This document shows, in pieces, positions 51,123 to 60,625 of a stretch of DNA of 64,000 nt. The notes under the pieces are model-generated. The model was not told the DNA's origin, did not search any database, and saw nothing but the letters and a program-made list of their open reading frames with translations. Each line of letters opens with the position of its first letter. Within the stretch, counting starts at the first letter, position 1. This DNA comes from Fibrobacter sp. (lineage in GTDB: Bacteria; Fibrobacterota; Fibrobacteria; Fibrobacterales; Fibrobacteraceae). Made by a program: the position numbers and the translations under genes. The stretch spans positions 102,477-166,476 of the forward strand of contig JAKSIF010000005.1 in NCBI GenBank assembly GCA_024398965.1, in the 5' to 3' direction.

Positions 51123-51707
51123 TTACTTAGCGCGTTCGAGGTAAGAACCGTCGCGGGTATCCACGCGGATCTTGGTGTTGTTTTCGATGAACAGCGGAAT
51201 CATCACCTTGGCGCCAGTTTCAACGGTGCATTCACGGAGAACGTTACCGCTGGTGTTGCCCTGAACTGCCGGAGGAGCGTCGATGATCATGAGGTCAACG
51301 AAGGTCGGCGGAATCACTTCAACAGGGATGGTAGCCAGAGACTTCGGGTCCTTCCACCAGGTCACTTCAACGGTTGCACCGTCGAGGAGCCATACTTCGC
51401 AGCCACCGAGGCTTTCCTTACGGATTTCCATGGTTTCCTGAGTGTCGTTATCCAGGAAGTACCAGGTTTCGCCATCGTTGTAGAGGTAAGTCATTTCGGT
51501 AAAGGTTACATCTGCTTCTTCAACAGTGTCACCGCTCTTCCAGGTACGTTCGAGAGTACGGCCGGTAACCAGGTTCTTGATACGAACGCGGTTGAAAGCC
51601 TGACCCTTACCCGGCTTCACAAACTGGTTTTCGATGATTTCGTACGGCTGATCGTCGACGATGATTTTGAGCTTCTTGCGGAATTCGTTGGTGCTTACAG
51701 TACCCAT
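51123..51707 (-). CDS. efp: Elongation factor P
   Basis: Rescues ribosomes stalled at polyproline stretches. The 194-aa protein has the three beta domains of EF-P, starting GTVSTNEFRKKLKIIVDD. The tip loop reads KPGKGQAFNR, with the modifiable Lys at position 34. The family signature in domain III is present (VETGAKVMIPLFIENNTKIR, then VDTRDGSYLER). Lys34 is the type modified by beta-lysylation through EpmA/EpmB, and the epmB gene lies 44 bp away in divergent orientation, which supports that modification. GAGG precedes the ATG. Confidence 0.97.
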   Translation of the reverse strand: MGTVSTNEFRKKLKIIVDDQPYEIIENQFVKPGKGQAFNRVRIKNLVTGRTLERTWKSGDTVEEADVTFTEMTYLYNDGETWYFLDNDTQETMEIRKESLGGCEVWLLDGATVEVTWWKDPKSLATIPVEVIPPTFVDLMIIDAPPAVQGNTSGNVLRECTVETGAKVMIPLFIENNTKIRVDTRDGSYLERAK

Positions 51708-51735
51708 ATTATCCTCTTTTTGATATTTATGTTGC

Positions 51736-51741
51736 TAAATT
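51736..51741 (+). promoter_or_regulatory. Candidate -10 box before epmB
   Basis: TAAATT in GCTAAATTTAG ends 10 nt before the ATG at 51752. There is no Shine-Dalgarno, so the leader would be at most a few nucleotides. Confidence 0.4.
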
Positions 51742-51751
51742 TAGTAATGAA

Positions 51752-52726
51752 ATGGAACAAACCGCATTAACATTCACGCAAATTTCAGACTTTTTGGACT
51801 ATTTGGGTCCGGAAATTGCCTCGTTGATCGGCAATACGCCCTATTTAGCCAACTTGGACCGCGCCCCCACGTTCCCTTTCTGCTGTTCCAAGCACTATGC
51901 CGACTTGATCAAGAACGCCAAGGAACCGGCGGCCCTACTGCGTGAAGTTCTCCCCACAAAAGAGGAGTATGCGGATGTGCCGGGCTTCGTAGACGATCCT
52001 GTCGGAGACCTTCCTGCAGGCAAAAGCGAAAGCGTCATCCAGAAATACGACAACAGGGCGCTGGTTGTTACAACCGCCACCTGCGGTGTCCGCTGCAGGT
52101 TCTGCTTCCGCCGGAACTACCCGTTCCATAGCTGCCCTAACATAGCCTTGGAGGTTGGCAGCTGGCTCGACACCCACACCGATATCTGGGAAATCATCCT
52201 GTCGGGAGGCGACCCCCTGATGCTCAGCCCCTCCAAGTTCCAGAAACTGATCGAGGCCATAGCAGACCACTCCAGCGTCACCACGTTACGCATCCACAGC
52301 CGTCTGCCGGTAATGCGTCCCGACCTGGTGCAGCAGCACTTCGAATTCCTGAGGGATCTGCCCGCCCGCTTCGACTGCGTGCTGGTAAGCCACGTGGACC
52401 ATCCCGACGAACTGGACGAAGAAAGCATGAACATCTTCGGCCAGCTAAGGTATAGCGGCTGGACTCTGCTAAATCAATGCGTTCTATTGAAAGATGTAAA
52501 CGACAAGGCCCACACCATGACCAGGCTTTGCCGCAAGCTTTTCGAGCAGGGAGTCCTCCCCTACTACATCCACCAGCTGGACCATGCCAAGGGCGTTGCC
52601 CACTACGAAATCAACGACGAACAGGCCAAGGCCCTGGTTGCGGAAATCCGCACAAAACTTCCCGGCTATCTGGTGCCCCGCCTAGTCCGCGAAATCGCCG
52701 GCGAAAAAAGCAAGACGCCGGTGTAG
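51752..52726 (+). CDS. epmB: EF-P (R)-beta-lysylation enzyme EpmB (lysine 2,3-aminomutase family)
   Basis: A radical SAM, PLP-dependent aminomutase expected to make (R)-beta-lysine from lysine for ligation to EF-P Lys34 by EpmA. The 324-aa protein has the cluster motif CGVRCRFCFRR (Cys111, Cys115, Cys118), then EIILSGGDPLMLS, LRIHSRLPVMRPDL, and the PLP-Lys region near YYIHQLDHAKGVAH. At 324 aa it has the short EpmB length rather than that of catabolic lysine 2,3-aminomutase (over 400 aa). Divergence from efp confirms its role. No epmA gene is in the window. It is convergent with a FISUMP gene, 7 bp between stops. Confidence 0.95.
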   Translation: MEQTALTFTQISDFLDYLGPEIASLIGNTPYLANLDRAPTFPFCCSKHYADLIKNAKEPAALLREVLPTKEEYADVPGFVDDPVGDLPAGKSESVIQKYDNRALVVTTATCGVRCRFCFRRNYPFHSCPNIALEVGSWLDTHTDIWEIILSGGDPLMLSPSKFQKLIEAIADHSSVTTLRIHSRLPVMRPDLVQQHFEFLRDLPARFDCVLVSHVDHPDELDEESMNIFGQLRYSGWTLLNQCVLLKDVNDKAHTMTRLCRKLFEQGVLPYYIHQLDHAKGVAHYEINDEQAKALVAEIRTKLPGYLVPRLVREIAGEKSKTPV

Positions 52727-52733
52727 CGCCGAG

Positions 52734-54641
52734 CTATTCCTTGATGCAACGGACGGGAATTCCGAAGCCGCGTTCCTTATCGGTAATGGAATAAGTGCCG
52801 CCCCACTGGGTAATATTACCAAACATAAATGTGTAATTGCCCACAAGGCCGTTATACTTGTCGCTTAGCCACATGTGGAATCGGTGGGTATAGTCCGCAT
52901 AAACGCCGGTCTCATAGAAACGTCCATTATCGTAACCGCGAAGGCCGCCCGGCAGCATAGTAAGTCCTGTAGCATTGGTTCCTTCAAAAGCGTTTTCATT
53001 GGGCAGATCCCACAGATCCGTCTTTGCCATGAAAATTTCTACATCCGCTTCTTGATTTTTCATGTATTCAATAAGTTTGCTTACATCGCTTCGGCTAGGC
53101 ATGCGGAAACCTTCGGGGCAGACGGGGTCGTCTGTAGTAATGGCGTTGCCGCCGTAGTAACGACCATACTTGTTGCAATCGCCGAATTCGTCTAGTTCAT
53201 CGTTAAAGCACCAGGAACTTCCGGCGGTTGCTTCATAGCGCAGGTTTTCGGCCATCCACAGCTGATCGCCCACAATGACCGTCTTGTAATAGTGGCTATC
53301 ACGTTCGTCAAAGATGCAGCCGTATTCCACATCAGGATTCAAGTATTCCCAGTTGCTGTTGTAGCCATAGTCGTCACAGCCTTCGGCTACCTCGAGAATC
53401 GGAGCCGCCTTGCTAGACGAAGATAAACTAGAATTCTGAGAAGAGGAAGAGGTCGCCGTATTGGGAGCGGCTTTGCCTTTTACGCAACGGACATAGGCAC
53501 CGGTGTACTTGTGGCCGTTGTCCTTGTAGAAATAGGTATAGTCGTCGTGAATGTACCAGAGCCAGGCGAACTCATAGGGATAGGAGGTTCCTGACACGTC
53601 GTATTCCGTGGAACTCATGAAGTTCACTTCAGTGCCTGCGTCCCTGTAATAACCGTGGTAATCGAGGGCACCGCCGTACTGGTTCTGGAAATAGGCTAGG
53701 TATTCCGGATTTGCCTTGATGAATTCGTTCAGCTGGTTCCATTCCTCATGGCTTGGCAGGTGGGAACCGTCGGGGCAAATTCCCTGGTGTGGTTCCTTGG
53801 TCACACCGTACTTCTTTCTGTCGTAGGAAATGTCAATGCCCATGGCCATGGACCATGTATAAACGCGGCCATATTTCTCGCAGTTTTCCGGCTTGTCGCC
53901 GTAGCAGGAACTTCCTTCCACATCTACATCGAGATTCCTAGTCATCCATTCCTGGTCGCCAATCTTCACAAATTCGCCTACTACAGGCTGGCTGCTGCTG
54001 GAGACCTTTTCCACAGAGGAACTGGATTCTGTTTTGGACGAAGAACTGGATCTATCAACCCCGGCGTTTTCATTCAAGATGACACTGGAGGAGGATACAT
54101 CCTCGGAAGAGCTAGATGATTCCACCTTTTCCTCGGGCTTGATTTCTCGATAGAGGGTCTTTTCAGCCTCTTCCTTGCAAAGGCAGTCATCCAAAGTCCA
54201 CTGGCGACCCTTGGCAATAAGCGGTTCCATGTCGCCATCGGTACCCAGCTTATAGCTGCAGCCATCCATCTCCGCCCAGATATGCATATACTTCTGTTCT
54301 GTAATGACCTCGATATCGAAGCGGTTCTTTGCAGAATTATAATCCGCAGAGGTGCACCTTGCATAGAAAGCAAGCTGGTAGCTCATGTATTCCGAAATGC
54401 TTTCGCAAACCTGCTTGCCAATGAATTGATTACCCGAAAGGGTTGTGGCCCAGGTATCGTCTTCCGTCGTACCGAACTTTTCATAGCAACGCTGGGCAAT
54501 TTCTTCTTCGCTTGGGCCGGAATCACTGGAAATCCCAGATTCCGCAGAAGAGCTGGAGTCACCACCGCAAGCAACCAATGCAGACGAGGCAAAAGTCGCC
54601 ACGCAAGCAGTCATCAAACTTTTCCAAAAACCAAACTTCAT
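52734..54641 (-). CDS. FISUMP lipoprotein with two FISUMP domains
   Basis: A 635-aa lipoprotein: lipobox LVAC at about residue 25, an N-terminal region of unknown fold (about 40-170) with several Cys, a Ser-rich stalk (about 176-220), a first FISUMP domain (about 224-393, VKIGDQEWMTRNLDVDVEG, GICPDGSHLPSHEEW, closing YVRCVKG), a short Ser linker and a second FISUMP domain (about 420-635, VIVGDQLWMAENLRYEA, VCPEGFRMPSRSDV, closing VRCIKE). The lead ATG has AGAGGC upstream. It is the last of three closely spaced minus-strand genes. Cell-surface location is inferred; function is unknown. Confidence 0.9.
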   Translation of the reverse strand: MKFGFWKSLMTACVATFASSALVACGGDSSSSAESGISSDSGPSEEEIAQRCYEKFGTTEDDTWATTLSGNQFIGKQVCESISEYMSYQLAFYARCTSADYNSAKNRFDIEVITEQKYMHIWAEMDGCSYKLGTDGDMEPLIAKGRQWTLDDCLCKEEAEKTLYREIKPEEKVESSSSSEDVSSSSVILNENAGVDRSSSSSKTESSSSVEKVSSSSQPVVGEFVKIGDQEWMTRNLDVDVEGSSCYGDKPENCEKYGRVYTWSMAMGIDISYDRKKYGVTKEPHQGICPDGSHLPSHEEWNQLNEFIKANPEYLAYFQNQYGGALDYHGYYRDAGTEVNFMSSTEYDVSGTSYPYEFAWLWYIHDDYTYFYKDNGHKYTGAYVRCVKGKAAPNTATSSSSQNSSLSSSSKAAPILEVAEGCDDYGYNSNWEYLNPDVEYGCIFDERDSHYYKTVIVGDQLWMAENLRYEATAGSSWCFNDELDEFGDCNKYGRYYGGNAITTDDPVCPEGFRMPSRSDVSKLIEYMKNQEADVEIFMAKTDLWDLPNENAFEGTNATGLTMLPGGLRGYDNGRFYETGVYADYTHRFHMWLSDKYNGLVGNYTFMFGNITQWGGTYSITDKERGFGIPVRCIKE

Positions 54642-54672
54642 AATAAAGCCTCTAGATAAAGATTATGCAGAA

Positions 54673-55803
54673 CTAGTTATCCTGAAGGCAGCGGACAGAA
54701 TAGTACAGATTTTCGGAGACACTGCTTATTCCAACGCCACCCATGCTATGCAAGAAATAGACCATCACGTTATAGCCATCAGCATCAACGGAGGATGTCC
54801 AAAGATGGGAGTCAAACTTGATTGTTGACCCATAGACTCCAGTTGACGTAGCAAAACTAGCAGGCAATATTGAGAAATTGTACTCATCTATTCCAGCGTA
54901 CTTTTCAAAGTTTTCCTGTAGAACCCAGTTGCTTCTAGATTTCAACTTGATGCCAGCAACATTGGTTCCGCCCACATATTCGAAAAGAACCTTCCATTCA
55001 TCAAGAGAAGGAAGATGCCAGCCTGTGGGACACGCCGTCATGGCCTTGTCCCTTTGATACAGGCGACCGTAGACATCGCATTGTATATAATCGTCGGAAT
55101 GGCATCGGGAGCTTCCTACAGGACCTGCATATTGCAGATTCTGGGCAAACCAGGTCTGATTGCCGATTTTTACAATCCTATACACATGGTTGTCACGAGG
55201 ATCCTTGAAAAAAGCGGATTCTTCACTCTTGACACTTGATGAAGATTCCTCTTTCTGTTCACTGGAAGAGGACACATCGTCCTTGACTTCCGGGTTGTCC
55301 TCCACATCCTGGGAGCTAGACAAAGGTTCATCTTTCTGGCTACTCGAAGAAGTATCTTCCTTCTGACTGCTTGAAGAAGCGTCATCCTTCATTTGGCTGG
55401 ACGAGGACTTTTCCTCATCTTGACTTGACGAAGATTCACCCTCATCCTGGCTAGACGATGATTCATCCTTCCCTACGCTTGATGAGGATTTTCCATTTTC
55501 AGAACTTGACGATTGTTCATCCTTCTGAACGCTGGAAGAAGATTCCTCGACAGAACCGATTTCATCGAGAGGGGACCATTTTCCAGAATAGCAGACATAC
55601 TCTCTATTCTCGTTCTTGACAAAGATGATGGTTCCTTTTCGGTCGTCCTTGCATTTTCCCAGTTCATACACTGAGCCGACCTCGGTAACAGTTTCCTGAT
55701 CCCCAGGCAAGTCCATTGTGGAATTTGAAGACGTGGAATCACCACAGGCGTAAAATACAGCGCCTGCAATAGAGATTAAACCAGCAATACCGAACTTATT
55801 CAT
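54673..55803 (-). CDS. FISUMP lipoprotein with a two-Cys module
   Basis: A 376-aa lipoprotein: lipobox FYAC near residue 20, then a two-Cys module (VYELGKCKDDRKGTIIFVKN to REYVCYSGKW, about residues 44-77), a Ser/Asp/Glu-rich stalk (about 80-200), and one FISUMP domain (about 205-376, VKIGNQTWFAQNLQYAG, CPTGWHLPSLDEWK, closing VRCLQDN). It starts 29 bp after the large FISUMP gene, so it is probably cotranscribed. AAGGAAAA lies 5-6 nt before the ATG. Confidence 0.88.
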   Translation of the reverse strand: MNKFGIAGLISIAGAVFYACGDSTSSNSTMDLPGDQETVTEVGSVYELGKCKDDRKGTIIFVKNENREYVCYSGKWSPLDEIGSVEESSSSVQKDEQSSSSENGKSSSSVGKDESSSSQDEGESSSSQDEEKSSSSQMKDDASSSSQKEDTSSSSQKDEPLSSSQDVEDNPEVKDDVSSSSEQKEESSSSVKSEESAFFKDPRDNHVYRIVKIGNQTWFAQNLQYAGPVGSSRCHSDDYIQCDVYGRLYQRDKAMTACPTGWHLPSLDEWKVLFEYVGGTNVAGIKLKSRSNWVLQENFEKYAGIDEYNFSILPASFATSTGVYGSTIKFDSHLWTSSVDADGYNVMVYFLHSMGGVGISSVSENLYYSVRCLQDN

Positions 55804-55832
55804 AGCAGTTTTCCTTCAAGTTCTGAATCTTA

Positions 55833-58094
55833 TTAATCCTTTATACAACGAACGGAGTAGCCTCTGTCTTTGTCGTTGTATTGGGCGTCGTGATAATCAA
55901 AGGTACTACTGCCGTACTCAAGGAACCAGTAAACAGCACCCGTAGCCTTTTTGCCCTCTGAAGCAGACCAGTAGTTGGCATAGTAACTGGCATCGTCAAA
56001 GACATACCGGCTGAATTGCCCATCCGGATCCCTATGAGAACCATAGTAGGCTCCAGTGGGAATTGCAGAGAATCCATACGGATCTCGGGGCGTAATAAAG
56101 GGACTTTTCAAATCATGCCAGCCAAGCACGGACTTCAGCTGTCCGGAACCATCATTGAAGTCAATTTTTGAGAAGCCTTCCCTCATAGCCACATACTCCC
56201 TAAGTACGCTGAACTCGCCCGTACCAGGAACATGCCAACCCGCAGGGCACAGACCCTGATGAGGAATCTTGATGACTCCCGTTCCGGATGCAGAATCGGA
56301 ATTGTACTTGGGGTCAAGGTTCATGGCAGCGGCCCAAGTATAGAACCTACCGCCCACCTCGCAGTTTTCTTCTACATCTTCATAACACCAGGTGCTTTTC
56401 TGTAAATTTGCATTATTCTTGTCATAGTAATTTAGGTTTTCCGCCATCCAAGTCTGGGTTCCAATCTTTATGGTCTTGTAAATCTTTCCATCGCGGGAAT
56501 CATTCAATGTTCCGTAACTAATAACGGGATTGAAATAGTTGCTCTTGGGATAGTCGTAGACTCCTGCCCGCCTCCAGTTTCCGTCACCGGGGCAGAACCA
56601 ATCCAAATTTCCATTAGTGGTTCCTTCGTGTACAATGGTTCCCTTGTTTTTACCGGCACATGCGAAACCTAGACGCTTTTCGGTAGAAGTCGGCTTACGC
56701 CACTTACCGCTATCGCAAATGTATTCTCGACCTAGGTTCTTACTGTAGGGGTTCGTAATCTTGACCTTTTCGCCGTCCCTATTTTCAGAGCAGACGCCAA
56801 TGTCATACACAATGCCCGCAAACTGGTAGATATACTTTTCGAAGTTCGGAACGCGGGGGCCCACTTCAAGCAATTTTTCGCGGATTTTACTAAAGGACCT
56901 AGTAGTATCCATAGCCCAGTCTGCCACAGCGATTCTTGCGGCAGAATCGTTCCATACGCCATCATCTTCAAAATCGGTGGTCAAGGAAGCGAGTCGGCTA
57001 GAAAAATCAGCATCGCTTAAATCACCCTGCAGAAGAATCGATGCAGCAAGTAGCTTGGCATCATCTTCGGTACTGCCGAAAATATTCAAGTCTTCAAATG
57101 CATGGTTATTGACAGTCCAGTGGAAGGAGTTCATCACTTCCTTTTCTGCGGCGGACTTTGCTGCAGGCACATTCTTGTACTTACCGCTTTCAGCAAACAG
57201 GTTTACAATTCGCTTATGAGTCAGATGACCCAGGATGTTCACATTGGCGGATTTGCGTTCATTCAAGTCTACCATGGACTTCAAGGTAAACTGGCCCGTA
57301 GTAGTCTTGCCTGTATTCTCGTTGTAGTAGAAACCGTTGACTTGCATCAACGCATACTGGCTTCTCAAGGTCACCTTGGAAGAAGTATATTCACCCAGAT
57401 CGGTAGTCACTTCCCATTCAAAGGAAGTTCCCGTAAGATCCAGCACATCGTCCAATTCAGACAGCTTCACAACGGAACCAGCCGTAAAGGGGCCCTTCTG
57501 GGCAACGCCGGTAAAGGTCTGCTTAGAAACAGCCACATCGGCCACGACCTCATTCTGCCCGCGGACACTGGAACTGGACTCTACCACACTGCTGGAACTT
57601 ACCACAGAACTGCTGGACGAGCCCGGAGTTTCGGAGGGTTCATCCTTCGAGGACGAGGAAACATCCTTGGAGTCGGAAGATTTGTCTACAGACGTATTTT
57701 CATCCTTGGATGCAGAAGACGAACCGTCCTTGGAATCGGAAGACTTATCCGTCGAGGAAACGTTGTCCTTTGAATCGGAGGAATTACCGTTGGATGTAGA
57801 AGAATCTTCCTTGGAGTTGGAGGACATGTCCTTGGAATCGGAGGATTCCGGAGTTCCAAGATTTTTCCAGTTGTCCCCATCACACAAATAATCCGAATCG
57901 TTTTCTTCAACAAAGATGATTTCACCTTTTCTTTCTGAAGAACACTTTCCCAAATCGTAGATAGTCTCAACCGAGGTCTCGGAAGTTACCTTGTCATCAG
58001 AATTCGATCCAGTGGAAGAATCTTCTCCGCATGCGCCCAGGAAAAGGGCGGAACAAACGGAGGCTGCAAGGACGGACAACTTAATTTTATTCAT
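55833..58094 (-). CDS. Large FISUMP lipoprotein, paralogue of the divergent gene
   Basis: A 753-aa lipoprotein: lipobox LGAC near residue 22, a two-Cys module (IYDLGKCSSERKGEIIFV to YLCDGDNW), a Ser/Asp stalk (about 80-185), a KGPF-type domain (about 195-420, FTGVAQKGPFTAGSVVKLSE), two more two-Cys modules (about 425-520, ending CPGDGNWRRAG), and a FISUMP domain (about 535-753, IKIGTQTWMAENLNYYDK, GLCPAGWHVPGTGE, closing YSVRCIKD). It is the first gene of a three-gene minus-strand unit. The adjacent divergent gene has the same order of parts throughout. Confidence 0.9.
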   Translation of the reverse strand: MNKIKLSVLAASVCSALFLGACGEDSSTGSNSDDKVTSETSVETIYDLGKCSSERKGEIIFVEENDSDYLCDGDNWKNLGTPESSDSKDMSSNSKEDSSTSNGNSSDSKDNVSSTDKSSDSKDGSSSASKDENTSVDKSSDSKDVSSSSKDEPSETPGSSSSSVVSSSSVVESSSSVRGQNEVVADVAVSKQTFTGVAQKGPFTAGSVVKLSELDDVLDLTGTSFEWEVTTDLGEYTSSKVTLRSQYALMQVNGFYYNENTGKTTTGQFTLKSMVDLNERKSANVNILGHLTHKRIVNLFAESGKYKNVPAAKSAAEKEVMNSFHWTVNNHAFEDLNIFGSTEDDAKLLAASILLQGDLSDADFSSRLASLTTDFEDDGVWNDSAARIAVADWAMDTTRSFSKIREKLLEVGPRVPNFEKYIYQFAGIVYDIGVCSENRDGEKVKITNPYSKNLGREYICDSGKWRKPTSTEKRLGFACAGKNKGTIVHEGTTNGNLDWFCPGDGNWRRAGVYDYPKSNYFNPVISYGTLNDSRDGKIYKTIKIGTQTWMAENLNYYDKNNANLQKSTWCYEDVEENCEVGGRFYTWAAAMNLDPKYNSDSASGTGVIKIPHQGLCPAGWHVPGTGEFSVLREYVAMREGFSKIDFNDGSGQLKSVLGWHDLKSPFITPRDPYGFSAIPTGAYYGSHRDPDGQFSRYVFDDASYYANYWSASEGKKATGAVYWFLEYGSSTFDYHDAQYNDKDRGYSVRCIKD

Positions 58095-58386
58095 ACCAGC
58101 ATCCCGCTAAAAATTTTTACTTCAGGCGAAACAACGCCCATATCAACATTTATTACAAATGTAGGTTATTCCCTTTTTATCCTCAACACACAATAAGTCT
58201 AAAACAGCCAAATAAGCAGCACTGTGACCGGGAACACACTTTTTCAAAGAAACAAACCGTTCTATATGATTCGCAATGAATCATATGAGTTTGAACGCCC
58301 ATAATAGTTCGAATTCGGCTCCACTTAGGCGAGCTATAATCGCGTAAAAAAATTATATTGTACGAAAAGACAAATGAGGTGTGTGA
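58095..58386. promoter_or_regulatory. Divergent promoter region between two FISUMP paralogues
   Basis: 292 bp between divergent large FISUMP genes hold no gene. A candidate -10 box TATATTG at 58354-58360 precedes the plus-strand gene, with GAGGTG as its ribosome site. A short dyad near 58266 (ATATGATTCGCAATGAATCATAT) is visible: GATTC and GAATC arms, possibly an operator. Confidence 0.45.
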
Positions 58387-60606
58387 ATGAAAAAACTGTT
58401 TTCCTTAAGTGCAGCAGCCCTATTATTCGTTGCCTGTGGAGATGATTCCTCTACAGGGTCTAATACCGAAAACAAGGATTCCTACGCCACCAAGGTGGAA
58501 TCCATCTATGACCTAGGCAAATGCTCCTCTGATAGAGAAGGTGATGTTGTCTACGTAGAGGACGAAGATTCCGATTACCAGTGCGTCAACGACGATTGGA
58601 AGAACATCGGCAAGTCCGAATCTTCTTCTTCAAAAACCGGAGACAAGGAAGACGGAAAATCTTCTGCAAATGACAAGTCTTCCTCATCGGCAAAAGACGG
58701 ATCCTCCAGTTCCCAAAAGGACAACTCTTCAACTGAAAATCCTGAAAGTTCAAACGGATCCTCCCCTGACAAGACCGAATCCTCTGACTCCAAAAATCCC
58801 GGTTCCAACGACACCGACGATTCTAGCTCCAGCGGCACTCCTGAATCCAGCTCCAGCAGCATTCAGGAATCCAGTTCTAGCATCGTTCCCTCTGATAAGG
58901 TCGTAGAAAACGTTGCCATCACCAAGATGACATTCACTGGTGTTGCCGAAAAGGGCCCATACATGTCGGGTACGACAATCAAGCTGTCCGAACTTGACGA
59001 CGAAATGGACCCGACTGGCACCACATTCGACTGGGAAGTTACATCCGATCTCGGCGCCTACACCTCGACTAAGGTAACCCTCAAGAGCCAGTACGCCCTG
59101 CTCCAGGCAAACGGCTACTATTACAACGAAAATACGGCTAAAACGACAGCCAACCAGGTGAGTCTAAAATCCTTGATTGACTTGAACGGACGTACTTCGG
59201 CAAACATCAACATCCTCGGCCATCTCGCCTACAAGAGAGCCGTGAATCTCTTTGTCGAGAGCGGAAAGTTCAAGAACATTCCCGCCGCCAAGTCCCAGGC
59301 CGAAAAGGAAGTCCTTGCAGCCTTCGGCTGGCCGACCAACAATCACGCCTTTGAAGACCTTTCCATTTTCGGAACCTCTGAAGACGACGCAAAGCTTCTG
59401 GCTGCATCAATCCTGCTCCAGGAAGGCTTGAGCGACGTAGACATGACCAGCCGCCTGACCGTTCTTGCTACAGACTTTGAAGAAGACGGTCTGTGGAGCG
59501 ATTCTGCCGCCAAGGTAAAGGCAGCCGACTGGGCCATGGACACCACAAGAAAATTCTCCAAAACAAGGACTCAGCTTGAAGAACTTGGAGGAACCGTTCC
59601 CAACTTTGAAAAGTACATCAGCCTCTTTGTTGGCAATGTATACGGCATCGGCGTTTGCAACGGCGAACGTGACGGCGAAAAAATCAAGATGACAAATGCC
59701 TACAGCGACAACCTGGGCAAATTCTACGCTTGCGACGACACCAAATGGCGCTACCCCACCGCCAACGAAAATAGACTCGGCAAAACCTGTACAGCCTCCC
59801 AAAAAGGAACTTTTGCATCCCTCTTTGATGCGTATGACCGTGAAACGGAATATGTCTGCGATGGAGGCAACGGCAACTGGCGAGTTTCAACCGTTTACGA
59901 CCACCCGAAGGAATACTACTTGAATCCGGACTACAAGTACGGAACCCTCAAGGATTCCCGCGATGGCAAGACCTATAAGACTACTGAGATCGGTTTGCAG
60001 ACATGGATGGCCGAAAACCTGAACTACTACGACAAGAACAATTCAAACCTTGTCGACAACAGCTGGTGCTACAAGAACGTAGAAGCCAACTGCAACGTAG
60101 GCGGTCGTCTTTATAGCTGGACTGCAGCAATGAATTTAGATCCTAAGTATGCAAAGACCATCGCCGACTTCCTGGTCGAAAGCCCCCACAAGGGTATCTG
60201 CCCCGATGGATGGCATGTTCCCACCAACGCCGAATGGCTCCAGGTGAGAAATTACATTTCAAAAATGGAAGGTGGTTCTACAGGAGCATACACCGGAATC
60301 ATGAAGTCCTCCAAGGGATGGTATCCGTACTCAACTAGCTCCAAGCCCTCCGCGGATTCCTACGGATTCTCGGCCATTGCAACAGGCGCTTATTACGGAA
60401 GATACGCTGATCCTAGCGAAAGCTATAGTAGATACGCTTTTGACGACGCAAAGTATTTCGCCAACTTCTGGAGTGCAACAGAAGCAACAAAGTACACCGG
60501 CGCAGTTTATTGGTACCTCGACTACAGAGAAAGTGCAATTCGTAGTTACGAAGCATCGTACAATGAAAAGGATCGCGGATTCGCACTTCGTTGCGTCAAG
60601 GACTAA
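58387..60606 (+). CDS. Large FISUMP lipoprotein, paralogue of the divergent gene
   Basis: A 739-aa lipoprotein: lipobox FVAC near residue 17, a two-Cys module (IYDLGKCSSDREGDVVYV to YQCVNDDW), a Ser/Asp stalk (about 75-175), a KGPF-type domain (about 180-405, FTGVAEKGPYMSGTTIKLSE), two further two-Cys modules (about 413-505) and one FISUMP domain (about 525-739, TEIGLQTWMAENLNYYDK, GICPDGWHVPTNAEW, closing ALRCVKD). GAGGTG precedes the ATG. It shares its architecture with the 55.8 kb gene in divergent orientation, a likely inverted duplication. A second FISUMP gene follows after 19 bp. Confidence 0.9.
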   Translation: MKKLFSLSAAALLFVACGDDSSTGSNTENKDSYATKVESIYDLGKCSSDREGDVVYVEDEDSDYQCVNDDWKNIGKSESSSSKTGDKEDGKSSANDKSSSSAKDGSSSSQKDNSSTENPESSNGSSPDKTESSDSKNPGSNDTDDSSSSGTPESSSSSIQESSSSIVPSDKVVENVAITKMTFTGVAEKGPYMSGTTIKLSELDDEMDPTGTTFDWEVTSDLGAYTSTKVTLKSQYALLQANGYYYNENTAKTTANQVSLKSLIDLNGRTSANINILGHLAYKRAVNLFVESGKFKNIPAAKSQAEKEVLAAFGWPTNNHAFEDLSIFGTSEDDAKLLAASILLQEGLSDVDMTSRLTVLATDFEEDGLWSDSAAKVKAADWAMDTTRKFSKTRTQLEELGGTVPNFEKYISLFVGNVYGIGVCNGERDGEKIKMTNAYSDNLGKFYACDDTKWRYPTANENRLGKTCTASQKGTFASLFDAYDRETEYVCDGGNGNWRVSTVYDHPKEYYLNPDYKYGTLKDSRDGKTYKTTEIGLQTWMAENLNYYDKNNSNLVDNSWCYKNVEANCNVGGRLYSWTAAMNLDPKYAKTIADFLVESPHKGICPDGWHVPTNAEWLQVRNYISKMEGGSTGAYTGIMKSSKGWYPYSTSSKPSADSYGFSAIATGAYYGRYADPSESYSRYAFDDAKYFANFWSATEATKYTGAVYWYLDYRESAIRSYEASYNEKDRGFALRCVKD

Positions 60607-60625
60607 TTAAAAACAGGAGCCTCTC

